Of a stretch of 64,000 nt of DNA, positions 19,029-27,753 are shown piece after piece. Position 1 is the stretch's first letter, and each line of letters starts with the position of its first letter. The DNA comes from Moorella mulderi DSM 14980 (GTDB lineage Bacteria > Bacillota > DSM-521 > Neomoorellales > Neomoorellaceae). A program made the translations under genes and the position numbers. The notes beneath the pieces are model-generated. The model did no database searches. It saw only the letters and a list, made by a program, of their open reading frames with translations, and was not told the origin of the DNA. The DNA lies in the NCBI RefSeq assembly GCF_001594015.1, contig NZ_LTBC01000002.1:124001-188000 (forward strand), in the 5' to 3' direction.

Positions 19029-20477
19029 TTACCCCCGCCACGTTGTTCGTAAAAATAGAACCAGGATCGTATATATTTCTAAACGGCCAACAAGCATCAA
19101 CCATGATAGTAAATACTTGGCTGCTGCAGGTAAATGGGCATAGTTCTGGGCCGGGCCGACAGCGCCCAGGCCGGGGCCCACGTTCCCCAAAGTAGCTGCC
19201 ACTGCACTGGCTGCTTCTTCTAATTTAAGAGGTGTTAAAGACATGAGTAAGGTACCCAGGGCAAACAACAGCAGATAGAACCCTATAAATTGGAGGATAT
19301 TTAACACTAAAGGCTCCTTTACTATGCCTACATTGCTAAAACGAACTGGGACTACGGCGTGGGGATGAACGGCACGAGATAGTTCTGCGATACCATTTTT
19401 TAATAACACCATCAGACGCCCTACTTTAATTGAACCGCCTGTTGAACCGGTGCAGCCTCCCACAAACATTAACAACAAGAGCAAGGTACGTGATAGGTTA
19501 GGCCATTGATCAAAGTCCACCGTAGCATAACCCGTGGTAGTAACGATAGAAACTACCTGGAAGGCAGCCATGCGCAAGAGATTTTCTCCCGGTTTAAAAC
19601 CTGCCAGGGATAGATCAACAACAATAATGATAAAGGCTGCCAAAATTATAGCACTATATAATTTAAACTCCGGGTTAAGCCAGAAATAAAAGGGATTCCT
19701 GAGCTTCACGGCCTGGTAATAAAGGGCAAAATTAACACCGGCCAAAAACATAAAGATAATAATAATCCACTGTATAAGGGGACTGTTATAATAGCCAATA
19801 CTGGCATTTTTGGTGGAAAAGCCCCCTGTAGCCATGGTCCCGAATGTATGGACAACGGCTTCGTATAAAGGCATACCTGAGAATAAGAGGAGTAAAATTT
19901 CCAGGGCGGAAAGGATAATATAGGTCAGCCAGAGGATTATCGCCGTTTCCTGAATACGTGGCTTTATTTTCTCTGTAACCGGACCGGGAGCTTCGGCCTG
20001 GAGCATTTGTACGCCTCCGGAACCTAACTGGGAAAGAAGGGCAACAAAAAGGACGATTATTCCCATGCCACCGAGCCAGTGGGTAAGACTACGCCAGAAA
20101 AGAATAGAGCGGGAATGGGCTTCAATGTCGGTCATCACACTAGCGCCGGTAGTGGTAAACCCGGAAATTGTTTCAAAGATGGCATCGGCAAAATTAGGAA
20201 AGGTACCGGCAAAAATGTAAGGCAAACTACCAAAGATTGCAGCTGCCACCCAACTTAAGGCAACTACCGCATAACCCTCACGGCGACGAATCTCGCCATT
20301 ATGACAGGGCCAGTAACTTAAAGGGAGGCCTACGGCCAGGGTTATCGCGGCACTGTAAGTAAAGGCCAACCAATCCTTTTCCCGGAAATAAAGGGCTAAT
20401 ACCAGGGGAATCAGCAAAGCCAGCCCAATCAAAATTATAACTTTCCCCAAAAGCTGGAGGACCACTCTGCAGCGCAT
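19029..20477 (-). CDS. trkH: Trk potassium uptake channel subunit
   Basis: Membrane subunit of the TrkAH K+ (or KtrAB-like) uptake system. 482 residues with four membrane-pore-membrane repeats; selectivity-filter-like segments include TTTGASVMT, GTMATGGFSTKNAS, TTTGYATVDF and GNVGPGLGAVGP. ATG start after AGGTGAAG. Lies 8 nt downstream of trkA in the same operon. Gated by the TrkA RCK ring on the cytoplasmic side. Confidence 0.94.
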   Translation of the reverse strand: MRCRVVLQLLGKVIILIGLALLIPLVLALYFREKDWLAFTYSAAITLAVGLPLSYWPCHNGEIRRREGYAVVALSWVAAAIFGSLPYIFAGTFPNFADAIFETISGFTTTGASVMTDIEAHSRSILFWRSLTHWLGGMGIIVLFVALLSQLGSGGVQMLQAEAPGPVTEKIKPRIQETAIILWLTYIILSALEILLLLFSGMPLYEAVVHTFGTMATGGFSTKNASIGYYNSPLIQWIIIIFMFLAGVNFALYYQAVKLRNPFYFWLNPEFKLYSAIILAAFIIIVVDLSLAGFKPGENLLRMAAFQVVSIVTTTGYATVDFDQWPNLSRTLLLLLMFVGGCTGSTGGSIKVGRLMVLLKNGIAELSRAVHPHAVVPVRFSNVGIVKEPLVLNILQFIGFYLLLFALGTLLMSLTPLKLEEAASAVAATLGNVGPGLGAVGPAQNYAHLPAAAKYLLSWLMLVGRLEIYTILVLFLRTTWRG

Positions 20478-20485
20478 TTTTCACT

Positions 20486-21829
20486 TCACCTGTTAGTGCC
20501 AAAAAAATTTTGGACGGCAGTTACAGCCTTAGGAAGGGCAAAAACAATTACATGATCACCTGGTGCTATATAATCGTTACCCCCGGGAATTATTATCTCG
20601 TCTCCCCTGGCAATGGCGCCGATGATAGCATGACGGGGAAAGTTGATTTGCTGTATCGGCTTATTGGCCTGACGGCAATTCTGGGGAACGATAAATTCGA
20701 TCATCTCTGCTTTATCCTGGCCCAATAAGCTGATCGATACAATTTGACCGCGGCGGACAAATTTTAAGATGGTCGCTGCCGTAAGGAGACGCGGGCTAAT
20801 TACCACATCAATACCAACCTTTTCCATCAGGCTGGCATAATCAGAACGCCCGACTTTAACAACAGTTTTTTTGGCGCCAAGATGTTTAGCTAACAGGGAT
20901 ACAAGCAAATTTACTTTATCGTCACCGGTAACGGCAACAAAAAGGTCCGCCTGGCCAATATCTTCTTCTTGCAGAAGACCCAAGTCGCTGCCATCGCCAT
21001 GGATGATGGTAACATGGGGTAGCTTGTGGCTTAAACTTTCACAAATATGGCGGTCCTTTTCAATAATCTTGATTTCAATCTTTTTACCCAACAGCTTTTG
21101 GGCCAAATAGTAAGCCGTCCTGGTACCGCCTAAAATGACGAGCCGCTGGGCGCGGGTACGTTTCTGTCCCAGGAGGTCCTCAACGGGTTCCATTTGCTTG
21201 GCCGGAGCCAGGACAAATACTTTATCACCACTAAGGAGGCGATCTTCACCCCTGGGAATTAACATCTTTTCACCTCGCTGAATGGCTACAATCAAATAAG
21301 GGTTAGGCGAAGGTAAATCCTTCAACATTTTATTTACTGCCTGGGCACCAGGTGGTAGAATGAGTTCTAGCATTTGAATTTTACCACCCGCATAATATTC
21401 AGATTCGATGGCCTCAGGAGCTTCAACTAATTCAGCAATAGCGTTAGCTGTTACATAATCGGGATTGATAACAAAATCAATACCCAGGTCTTTATCAAAA
21501 CCAATTTGATTATTTAACAGGTATTCAGGATTACGTATCCTGGCTACAGTTTTCTTTGCTCCTAGCTTTTTGCCAAACAGGCTGGCAACAATATTGACCT
21601 CATCATTTTCAGTCACTGCCACTAATAAATCCGTATCTGCTATACCGTTTTCTTTAAGAACGGTAGGGTTAGCACCATTGGCGCACACAGTTTGGACATC
21701 CAGTCTTTCTTCAATAGCCCTGATTCTCTCTGCATCTTGCTCAATAACTAAAACATCATGGTTGCTATATGATAGCATTTCAGCCAGCTTAAAACCCACT
21801 TTGCCAGCACCGATTATAGTTATGCGCAA
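20486..21829 (-). CDS. trkA: Trk potassium uptake regulatory subunit TrkA
   Basis: Cytosolic NAD(H)/nucleotide-binding regulator of TrkH. About 447 residues with two tandem RCK_N-RCK_C units: GAGKVGFKLAEML near residue 7 and ILGGTRTAYYLAQKL near residue 230, each followed by an RCK_C domain. I choose TTG at 21829 because AAGAGG lies 9 nt upstream and the protein then begins MRITIIGAGKVGF, typical of TrkA. A GTG nine bases earlier abuts the ribosome site. Two 20-bp tandem repeats lie upstream of the gene. Confidence 0.92.
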   Translation of the reverse strand: MRITIIGAGKVGFKLAEMLSYSNHDVLVIEQDAERIRAIEERLDVQTVCANGANPTVLKENGIADTDLLVAVTENDEVNIVASLFGKKLGAKKTVARIRNPEYLLNNQIGFDKDLGIDFVINPDYVTANAIAELVEAPEAIESEYYAGGKIQMLELILPPGAQAVNKMLKDLPSPNPYLIVAIQRGEKMLIPRGEDRLLSGDKVFVLAPAKQMEPVEDLLGQKRTRAQRLVILGGTRTAYYLAQKLLGKKIEIKIIEKDRHICESLSHKLPHVTIIHGDGSDLGLLQEEDIGQADLFVAVTGDDKVNLLVSLLAKHLGAKKTVVKVGRSDYASLMEKVGIDVVISPRLLTAATILKFVRRGQIVSISLLGQDKAEMIEFIVPQNCRQANKPIQQINFPRHAIIGAIARGDEIIIPGGNDYIAPGDHVIVFALPKAVTAVQNFFGTNR

Positions 21830-21886
21830 GATTGGCACCTCTTTTGAAAAGTGTTAAAAGGGACCCGTTGGCAAGAATGAGCCTAT

Positions 21887-21926
21887 ATATTCGATAACGT
21901 ACCTCAATATTCGATAACGAACCTCA
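21887..21926. repeat. two adjacent 20-bp direct repeats upstream of trkA
   Basis: Copies at 21887-21906 and 21907-21926 differ at one base. Each holds TTCGATAACG; in the second copy this extends to the inverted repeat TTCG-ATAA-CGAA. Position 60-100 bp ahead of trkA suggests an operator. Confidence 0.6.
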
Positions 21927-21992
21927 AGTTTCCTGCTATGTTACCCGGAGAGAAAGTCTAAAACCCGGGTTGCTCCGGCCCGTTTCATCTTC

Positions 21993-22021
21993 TTGCAGGG
22001 TCCAAGGGGATGTATTATAAT
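21993..22021 (+). promoter_or_regulatory. sigma-A promoter for hutP-like gene and aroH
   Basis: TTGCAG (21993-21998), 17 bp, TATAAT (22016-22021), about 30 nt before the HutP-family start codon. Confidence 0.7.
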
Positions 22022-22051
22022 CGGTATATGGGAAAATCAGGTGGTGAAAAA

Positions 22052-22462
22052 ATGGAATACGGAAGTAAAAAGGTGGCGGCGGTGGCCATAAAGATGGCCC
22101 TTGCTGAAAACCGGGAAGAAGAAGCTCGGCTAAAGAAAGAATTTGCTGGCGATGGTATCCGGGCGGCAGCCGTTGATTACGGCGGTGAATTTATCAATTC
22201 CGTGCAAAAAATCGTTGAAAGAGCAGTAGTGGCGGCCAAAAGGGAAGGGGTCATTAAAGAAACCCACCCCGAGGAAGGGGCCGTTGCCGGGGCTACCCGG
22301 GAAGCTCTGTCCCAGATCATGCCCAAGGCCCTGGGTTTAAATGTAGGTGGTAAAATTGGCATCGCCCGCTGGCATGATCACCTTAGTGTGGCCATATTCT
22401 TTGGCATCGGCTTGCTGCACCTGGACGAAGTAGGTATCGGTCTGGGTCACCGGGCCGTCTGA
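22052..22462 (+). CDS. HutP-family RNA-binding protein lacking the histidine/metal ligands
   Basis: 136 residues from ATG at 22052, chosen because AGGTGGTGA precedes it; an in-frame ATG at 22010 adds 14 unlikely residues. The C-terminal two-thirds resemble B. subtilis HutP, a hexameric antiterminator that binds NAG-triplet RNA when loaded with L-histidine and Mg2+: EEGAVAGATREAL aligns with HutP ESHALYHATMEAL, and LSVAIFFGIG...DEVGIGLGH with the HutP C-terminus. In my manual alignment HutP His73 and His77 are both Gly and His138 is not kept, so a histidine response is unlikely. It lies 53 nt before aroH and about 0.5 kb before an NAG-repeat trp leader. Ligand and target are unknown. Confidence 0.75.
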   Translation: MEYGSKKVAAVAIKMALAENREEEARLKKEFAGDGIRAAAVDYGGEFINSVQKIVERAVVAAKREGVIKETHPEEGAVAGATREALSQIMPKALGLNVGGKIGIARWHDHLSVAIFFGIGLLHLDEVGIGLGHRAV

Positions 22463-22515
22463 GGGGCAGGATGGCAGGCATCTGGTAAAAAATTGCAGGA
22501 TGGTAGGGGAGAATT

Positions 22516-22923
22516 ATGGAAGAAAAAATTCAGGGTTTACCCGGAGGCGGAGGTAAACAGGGTTCCGGGGGAACAAAAGTACGGGGCTTACGCGGGGCCG
22601 TTGACGTGCCGGAGAATACGGCTGCTGCCATTCTTACGGCTACAGAAGGTTTGCTCCGCGAAATATTGGCCCGGAACAGGCTGGCAGTAGAAGATATTAT
22701 CAGCGCCATTTTTACGGTGACGCCGGATCTCAACGCGGCCTTCCCGGCCGAGGCCGCCCGGCGCCTGGGCTGGCAGGAAGTAGCCTTAATGTGTGCTACC
22801 GAAATACCAGTACCGGGGAGCCTGCCGGGGGTTGTCCGCGTTTTAATCCATGCTTACAGCGACCGGGAACCGGTCCACGTTTATCTGGGCCGGGCAGCAC
22901 AATTACGCCCGGATTTACGTTGA
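22516..22923 (+). CDS. aroH: chorismate mutase, AroH class
   Basis: Converts chorismate to prephenate for phenylalanine and tyrosine. 135 residues. The AroH-type trimer fold signatures are present: [10 protein letters not shown] (catalytic Arg, equivalent to B. subtilis Arg7), [14 protein letters not shown], and [15 protein letters not shown] (Tyr and Arg of the active site). ATG after GGGGAG. It has a Gly-rich N-terminal extension of about 20 residues not present in the Bacillus enzyme; no later start codon fits. Ends just before the trp promoter. Confidence 0.93.
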   Translation: MEEKIQGLPGGGGKQGSGGTKVRGLRGAVDVPENTAAAILTATEGLLREILARNRLAVEDIISAIFTVTPDLNAAFPAEAARRLGWQEVALMCATEIPVPGSLPGVVRVLIHAYSDREPVHVYLGRAAQLRPDLR

Positions 22924-22939
22924 AGCGAAAACAAAACTA

Positions 22940-22969
22940 TTGACAGCTATTTACTATCCATGGTATGCT
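22940..22969 (+). promoter_or_regulatory. sigma-A promoter of the trp operon
   Basis: TTGACA (22940-22945), 18 bp, TATGCT (22964-22969). The predicted start near 22976 is just before the (G/T)AG repeats. Confidence 0.75.
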
Positions 22970-22988
22970 GTTAGCAACAAAATGAATA

Positions 22989-23042
22989 TAGCTGAGTTGA
23001 GCTGAGTGGAGTTGGAGTTGAGCCTGGAGTATAATGAAGGAG
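22989..23042 (+). promoter_or_regulatory. (G/T)AG-repeat RNA site in trp leader, probable TRAP binding site
   Basis: Triplets start at 22989 (TAG), then GAG at 22994, 22999, 23004, 23009, 23015, 23020, 23027 and 23040. The first seven are spaced by 2 or 3 nt, the spacing seen in TRAP (MtrB) sites; the last two are looser. The antiterminator GAGCCTGG (23020-23027) lies within the repeats and pairs with CCAGGGCTC of the terminator with one bulge. Protein binding here would therefore free the terminator. mtrB is not in the window. Confidence 0.8.
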
Positions 23043-23052
23043 AGTATACCAG

Positions 23053-23085
23053 ACCAGGGCTCGCTTGAGCGCTGGTTTTTATTTT
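23053..23085 (+). terminator. trp operon attenuator (intrinsic terminator in leader)
   Basis: CCAG-G-GCTC, loop GCTT, GAGC-G-CTGG followed by TTTTTATTTT. Located between the repeats and the trpE start codon; mutually exclusive with the upstream antiterminator. Confidence 0.85.
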
Positions 23086-23108
23086 GTCTAAAAGGGGAGG
23101 AGAGACTG

Positions 23109-24593
23109 GTGATCCAGCCTGACCGGCAAACCTACCTGGAACTGGCCCGGAGGGTCCCCTATGTTCCCGTCTGGGCCGAAGTCCTGGCCGATACCGAAAC
23201 TCCCATATCCCTGTACTTAAGATTGGCCAACAAACCGGACAGCTTTTTGCTGGAAAGTGTTGAGGGCGGGGAGAGGCTGGGCCGCTACTCCCTGATCGGC
23301 TTTGATCCCATTCTAACTTTTACAATCCGGGCCGGGAAGGCATATTTAACTGCCCGGGGACAAACTGAGCTCCTCCTAGAAAAGCCGGTGGCGGCTTTAC
23401 GCCGGTTAATGGCGCAATTATCCCTGCCGCCGGTTGTTGGGCCCCGTTTCTGCGGGGGATTGGTAGGTTACCTGGGTTACGACCTGGCCCGGGAAATAGA
23501 GAGCTTACCCGGCCACGCCGTGGATGACCTGCAACTGCCGGATACTTATCTAACCCTCCACCGGGTGTTTCTCATCTATGACCACGTCCTGCGAACAGTA
23601 CGGGTGGCCTGCCTGGGCCGGGGCGGGGAAGAGGCGGCAGCAGGTTATGAAGAAGCCGTAACCGCAGTCCGGCGCCTCTTGCAGGCTTTTGATAGGCCTG
23701 CAAGAACGTGCCGGCAGGACGGTATCCCCCCCTTTACTGCCGGACCCTGGCAGGCCAATGTAACCCGGCGGGAATTTATCCAGGGAGTAGAAAAAGCCAA
23801 AGAATATATCGCTGCTGGGGATATCTTCCAGGTCGTCCTCTCCCAGCGCTTGAGCCTGCCCTTTGCCGGCGATACCCTGGCAGTTTACCGGCGCCTGCGC
23901 GCCCTTAATCCTTCCCCCTATATGTTTTACCTGAACTTGCCGGAAGTAAAACTGGTGGGGGCCTCCCCGGAAATGCTGGTCAGGGTAGAAGGTGGGAAGA
24001 TTGACTACAGTCCCATTGCCGGTACCCGGCCCCGGGGCCGCACTCCCCGGGAGGACCAGGAGTTAACCCGGGAGCTCCTGGCCAGTGAAAAGGAGCGGGC
24101 CGAGCATCTAATGCTCCTGGACCTGGGGCGCAATGACATCGGCCGGGTGGCAGCTCCCGGAAGCATCCAGGTACCCCGGCAGATGGTAGTTGAATATTAT
24201 TCCCACGTCATGCACCTGGTATCCAGTATTACCGCCCGCCTGGCGCCGGGCAAGGACGCCCTGGACGCTTTACTCGCCTGTTTCCCGGCGGGTACGGTAA
24301 CCGGGGCCCCGAAGGTGCGGGCCATGGAGATCATTGCCGAACTGGAGCCGACGGCGCGGGGACCTTATGCCGGTGCCGTGGGGTATCTCGGCCTCCACGG
24401 CAACCTTGATACCTGCATCGCCATCCGGACCATTACTTTTACCCGGGGGCAGGCCTTTGTCCAGGCCGGTGCCGGTATAGTTGCCGATTCCGACCCGGCG
24501 GGTGAATATGAAGAAACCTTGAATAAAGCCCGGGCTTTGCTCCAGGTTCTTAATACCAGGGGGGAAGAGAATTATGCTGCTAATGATCGATAA
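23109..24593 (+). CDS. trpE: anthranilate synthase component I
   Basis: With TrpG makes anthranilate from chorismate and glutamine, the first committed step to tryptophan. 494 residues from GTG at 23109, which follows GGGGAGGAGA. The N-terminal Trp-feedback motif LLES is present ([20 protein letters not shown]), followed by the chorismate-binding domain ([51 protein letters not shown]). The frame is open upstream to an ATG at 23034 through the terminator, but those residues are not conserved. First gene of trpEGDCFBA. Confidence 0.95.
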   Translation: MIQPDRQTYLELARRVPYVPVWAEVLADTETPISLYLRLANKPDSFLLESVEGGERLGRYSLIGFDPILTFTIRAGKAYLTARGQTELLLEKPVAALRRLMAQLSLPPVVGPRFCGGLVGYLGYDLAREIESLPGHAVDDLQLPDTYLTLHRVFLIYDHVLRTVRVACLGRGGEEAAAGYEEAVTAVRRLLQAFDRPARTCRQDGIPPFTAGPWQANVTRREFIQGVEKAKEYIAAGDIFQVVLSQRLSLPFAGDTLAVYRRLRALNPSPYMFYLNLPEVKLVGASPEMLVRVEGGKIDYSPIAGTRPRGRTPREDQELTRELLASEKERAEHLMLLDLGRNDIGRVAAPGSIQVPRQMVVEYYSHVMHLVSSITARLAPGKDALDALLACFPAGTVTGAPKVRAMEIIAELEPTARGPYAGAVGYLGLHGNLDTCIAIRTITFTRGQAFVQAGAGIVADSDPAGEYEETLNKARALLQVLNTRGEENYAANDR

Positions 24594-25221
24594 CTACGAC
24601 TCCTTTACCTATAACCTGGTCCAGTATTTCCTGGAACTGGGACAGGAGGTGGTGGTCCGGCGTAATGACGCCATTACCCTGGAAGAAATTGCCGCCCTGC
24701 AGCCTGATTACCTGGTCCTTTCTCCCGGTCCCTGCACGCCCAATGAAGCGGGTATCTCCCTGGCGGCCGTAACCGCTTTTGCCGGGAAAATCCCCATCCT
24801 GGGGGTTTGCCTGGGGCACCAGAGCATAGCCCAGGCTTTCGGCGGCCGGGTGGTACGGGCCGGGAGGCTGATGCACGGCAAGACCTCAACTATTACCCAC
24901 GACGGTAAAACTATTTATCGCAACCTGCCCAATCCTTTCACTGCCACCCGTTATCATTCCCTGATAGTTGAAGAAGAGACCCTGCCGGGCTGCCTGGAAG
25001 TCACGGCGCGCAGCGAGACCGGTGAATTGATGGGCTTGCGCCACCGCCACCTGGCGGTAGAAGGGGTCCAGTTCCACCCGGAATCCATCCTGACAGCGGT
25101 GGGCAAGGAATTGCTGCAAAATTTTTTAGAAGTATATGCTAAGCAAGCCTTCATGGAAGCTGGCACCCTTCCGCCTAAAGGCTTAAGTGTAAGTGAAACA
25201 AACGAATATAAAGCCAGCTAA
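24574..25221 (+). CDS. trpG: anthranilate synthase component II / glutamine amidotransferase
   Basis: Supplies ammonia to TrpE from glutamine. 215 residues, class I amidotransferase: catalytic Cys in GVCLGHQSI, oxyanion [12 protein letters not shown], and His-Glu in GVQFHPESI. Overlaps trpE by 20 nt, indicating coupling. Such subunits often also serve aminodeoxychorismate synthase (PabA). A C-terminal tail of about 20 residues goes beyond the conserved domain. Confidence 0.94.
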   Translation: MLLMIDNYDSFTYNLVQYFLELGQEVVVRRNDAITLEEIAALQPDYLVLSPGPCTPNEAGISLAAVTAFAGKIPILGVCLGHQSIAQAFGGRVVRAGRLMHGKTSTITHDGKTIYRNLPNPFTATRYHSLIVEEETLPGCLEVTARSETGELMGLRHRHLAVEGVQFHPESILTAVGKELLQNFLEVYAKQAFMEAGTLPPKGLSVSETNEYKAS

Positions 25222-25250
25222 ACTATCTTTTGCGAGGGGAGAGGAGCAGA

Positions 25251-26270
25251 GTGTTAAAGTCCCTAATTGGCCAGGTTGTAGCTGGCCAGGATTTAAGTGA
25301 GACCGAAGCTGAGCAAGCAATGGATATCATCATGACAGGCGAGGCCACCCCGGCCCAGATAGCTGCCTTCCTTACCGCCCTGCGCCTGAAGGGCGAAACG
25401 GTAGAAGAAATCACCGGCTTTGCCCGGAGCATGCGCCGCCGGGCGGCCGGCCTCACCACCCGCCACCAGGTATTTATTGACACCTGCGGGACCGGCGGTG
25501 ACGGCCGCCATACTTTTAACATTTCCACCACGGCTGCCTTCGTTATTGCCGGCGCCGGGGTGGCCGTAGCCAAACACGGCAATCGTTCCGTATCCAGCCG
25601 CTGCGGCAGCGCCGATGTGCTGGAAGCCCTGGGAATCAAGGTTGACCTGCCGCCGGCAGCCGTAGCCCGCTGCCTGGATGAGGTGGGCATGGCCTTCCTT
25701 TTTGCCCCGGTATTCCACGGTGCCATGAAGTATGCCGCCGGCCCGCGCCGGGAAATCGGCATCCGAACCGTTTTTAACCTCCTTGGTCCCCTGACCAACC
25801 CGGCCGGTGCCCCCTGCCAGCTGGTAGGCGTCTATGATCCTTCTTTAACGGAAACAGTAGCCGCTGTCCTGGGGCGGCTGGGGAGCCGCCGGGCCTACGT
25901 GGTCCACGGCAGCGACGGCCTGGACGAAGTCACCACCACCGGACCTACGAAAATAACCTGCCTGGATCACGGTAGCCTCAGCACTTATACCTTTTATCCT
26001 GAGGATGCCGGCCTGCCCCGGGCCGGCTTAGAAGACCTGGCCGGGGGGACGGCAGCCGATAATGCTGCCATTACCCGCTCCGTACTGAAGGGCGAAAAGG
26101 GCCCGGCCCGGGACGTAGTTCTCCTCAATGCCGCCTTTGGCCTCCTGGCCGCGGGTGTAGAAAATTCCCTCACGGCAGCCCTGGCTACAGCTGCAACGAG
26201 TATCGATTCCGGCGCCGCCATGGCCAAACTACAGGATATGACGGCCTGGATAGAAAGCTGGGCTGCCTGA
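25251..26270 (+). CDS. trpD: anthranilate phosphoribosyltransferase
   Basis: Joins anthranilate to PRPP. 339 residues from GTG at 25251 after GGGGAGAGGAG; an in-frame TTG 21 nt upstream would place the ribosome site within the gene. The PRPP-binding DTCGTGGDG and GNRSVSSRCGSADVLEALG motifs are intact. The stop overlaps the trpC start (TGATG). Confidence 0.95.
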   Translation: MLKSLIGQVVAGQDLSETEAEQAMDIIMTGEATPAQIAAFLTALRLKGETVEEITGFARSMRRRAAGLTTRHQVFIDTCGTGGDGRHTFNISTTAAFVIAGAGVAVAKHGNRSVSSRCGSADVLEALGIKVDLPPAAVARCLDEVGMAFLFAPVFHGAMKYAAGPRREIGIRTVFNLLGPLTNPAGAPCQLVGVYDPSLTETVAAVLGRLGSRRAYVVHGSDGLDEVTTTGPTKITCLDHGSLSTYTFYPEDAGLPRAGLEDLAGGTAADNAAITRSVLKGEKGPARDVVLLNAAFGLLAAGVENSLTAALATAATSIDSGAAMAKLQDMTAWIESWAA

Positions 26271-27052
26271 TGCTGGCGGAGATTCTGACCCATAAACGCC
26301 GGGAAGTGGCGGTTGCCAGGGAGCAAAGGCCCCTGGCCCAACTGGAAAGGGAGGTAAAAAATTTACCCTTGACCAGGGATTTTAGCGCCGCCCTGCGGCG
26401 CCGGGGGGCCGGCCTGAACCTAATTGCCGAATTAAAGCAGGCTTCGCCTTCCCGGGGCCTGATCCGGGCCGCCTTTGACCCGGAGGAGCAAGCCCGGCTT
26501 TATACAGCTGCCGGGGCGGCAGCCATTTCCGTATTAACAGACTGGCGTTTCTTCAAGGGTAAGCCGGAGTACCTGTCCCGGGTGCGGCAGGTAACCTCCC
26601 TGCCTCTACTCCGCAAGGATTTTATTGTTGACCCCTACCAGATTTATGAAGCCCGGGCTTTAGGTGCCGATGCTGTGCTGCTAATTGTCGCCGCCCTGGA
26701 GCCGGCAGAACTGCAGGAATACCTGGCCCTGGCGGATAAGCTTAAGCTGGGAGCCCTGGTAGAAGTCCATACGGAGGCAGAAGTTGAAGTGGCCCTCCAG
26801 GCCGGCGCCGGGATTATCGGCATCAATAACCGGGATTTACGGACCTTTAAAGTCGACCTGCATACCACCCTTGCTTTGCGACCGCTGATTCCCCCGGGGC
26901 CCGTAGTGGTCAGCGAAAGCGGGATCATGAGCCGGGCCGATGCGGCCCTGGTAGCCGGGGCCGGCGTTGATGCCATCCTGGTGGGGGAAGCCCTGATGAC
27001 AGCAAGAGATGTAAGTGCAAAAATCGCCGAGTTGAGGTATCCTAAAGCATAA
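26270..27052 (+). CDS. trpC: indole-3-glycerol phosphate synthase
   Basis: A (beta/alpha)8 enzyme that closes the indole ring. 260 residues. Signatures: LIAELKQASPSRGLIR (catalytic Lys), VLTDWRFFKG, LLRKDFIVDPYQIYEARALGAD, IIGINNRDLRTF, and SESGI. Overlaps trpD by one base. Confidence 0.95.
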   Translation: MLAEILTHKRREVAVAREQRPLAQLEREVKNLPLTRDFSAALRRRGAGLNLIAELKQASPSRGLIRAAFDPEEQARLYTAAGAAAISVLTDWRFFKGKPEYLSRVRQVTSLPLLRKDFIVDPYQIYEARALGADAVLLIVAALEPAELQEYLALADKLKLGALVEVHTEAEVEVALQAGAGIIGINNRDLRTFKVDLHTTLALRPLIPPGPVVVSESGIMSRADAALVAGAGVDAILVGEALMTARDVSAKIAELRYPKA

Positions 27053-27066
27053 CAGGAGTGGCGTTA

Positions 27067-27726
27067 ATGGTCAGGGTAAAAATTTGCGGCATCCGGAGCT
27101 ATGAAGAAGCCCGGCTGGTCCTGGACGCCGGCGTCGATACCCTGGGTTTTGTCTTTGCCAGGAGTCCCCGGCAAGTAAACCCGGAAACCGCCCGGGAGAT
27201 AATAATGAAGCTGCCACCCTTTACCACGACGGTAGGCGTTTTCGTGAATGAGCCCCGCTACAGCCTTATGGAAATAGCCTCCTTCTGCCGCCTGGATGTC
27301 CTCCAGCTCCATGGTGATGAGCCGCCGGAATACTGCCACGGGCTTTCCCAGCGGGTCATTAAAGCCTTCCGGGTACGGGATGCCAGCTTTATCCAGGCCA
27401 TGGACTCTTACCCGGAGGTACAGGGCTTCCTCCTGGATGCTTACGTCCCGGGGGTTGCCGGCGGCAGCGGCCGGACCTTTAACTGGGAACTGGCCAAAGA
27501 TGCTGTGGCCCGGGGCCGGCCTATCATCCTGGCCGGGGGCCTGACACCCGAGAACGTTAGCACCGCCATCCGTACCGTGCGGCCCTATGCCGTCGATGTG
27601 GCCAGCGGCGTGGAAACAAACGGCCGCAAGGATCCGGTCAAAATAGTTTCTTTTCTCCGGGCTGTGAGGGAAGCTGAAGAGCAGGTCAGCCGTCCAGCCA
27701 CCGCATCACCCCTAGCGAAGAGGTGA
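27067..27726 (+). CDS. trpF: phosphoribosylanthranilate isomerase
   Basis: Amadori rearrangement between TrpD and TrpC products. 219 residues from ATG at 27067, 8 nt after GGAG; a GTG 9 nt earlier is less well placed. Contains VKICGIRSYEEA (catalytic Cys), GFVFARSPRQV, VLQLHGDE, ILAGGLTPENV and VDVASGVETNGRKD. Has a short Thr/Ser-rich C-terminal tail. Confidence 0.95.
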   Translation: MVRVKICGIRSYEEARLVLDAGVDTLGFVFARSPRQVNPETAREIIMKLPPFTTTVGVFVNEPRYSLMEIASFCRLDVLQLHGDEPPEYCHGLSQRVIKAFRVRDASFIQAMDSYPEVQGFLLDAYVPGVAGGSGRTFNWELAKDAVARGRPIILAGGLTPENVSTAIRTVRPYAVDVASGVETNGRKDPVKIVSFLRAVREAEEQVSRPATASPLAKR

Positions 27727-27753
27727 AAATACTGATACGGAGGTAAAAGCAAT

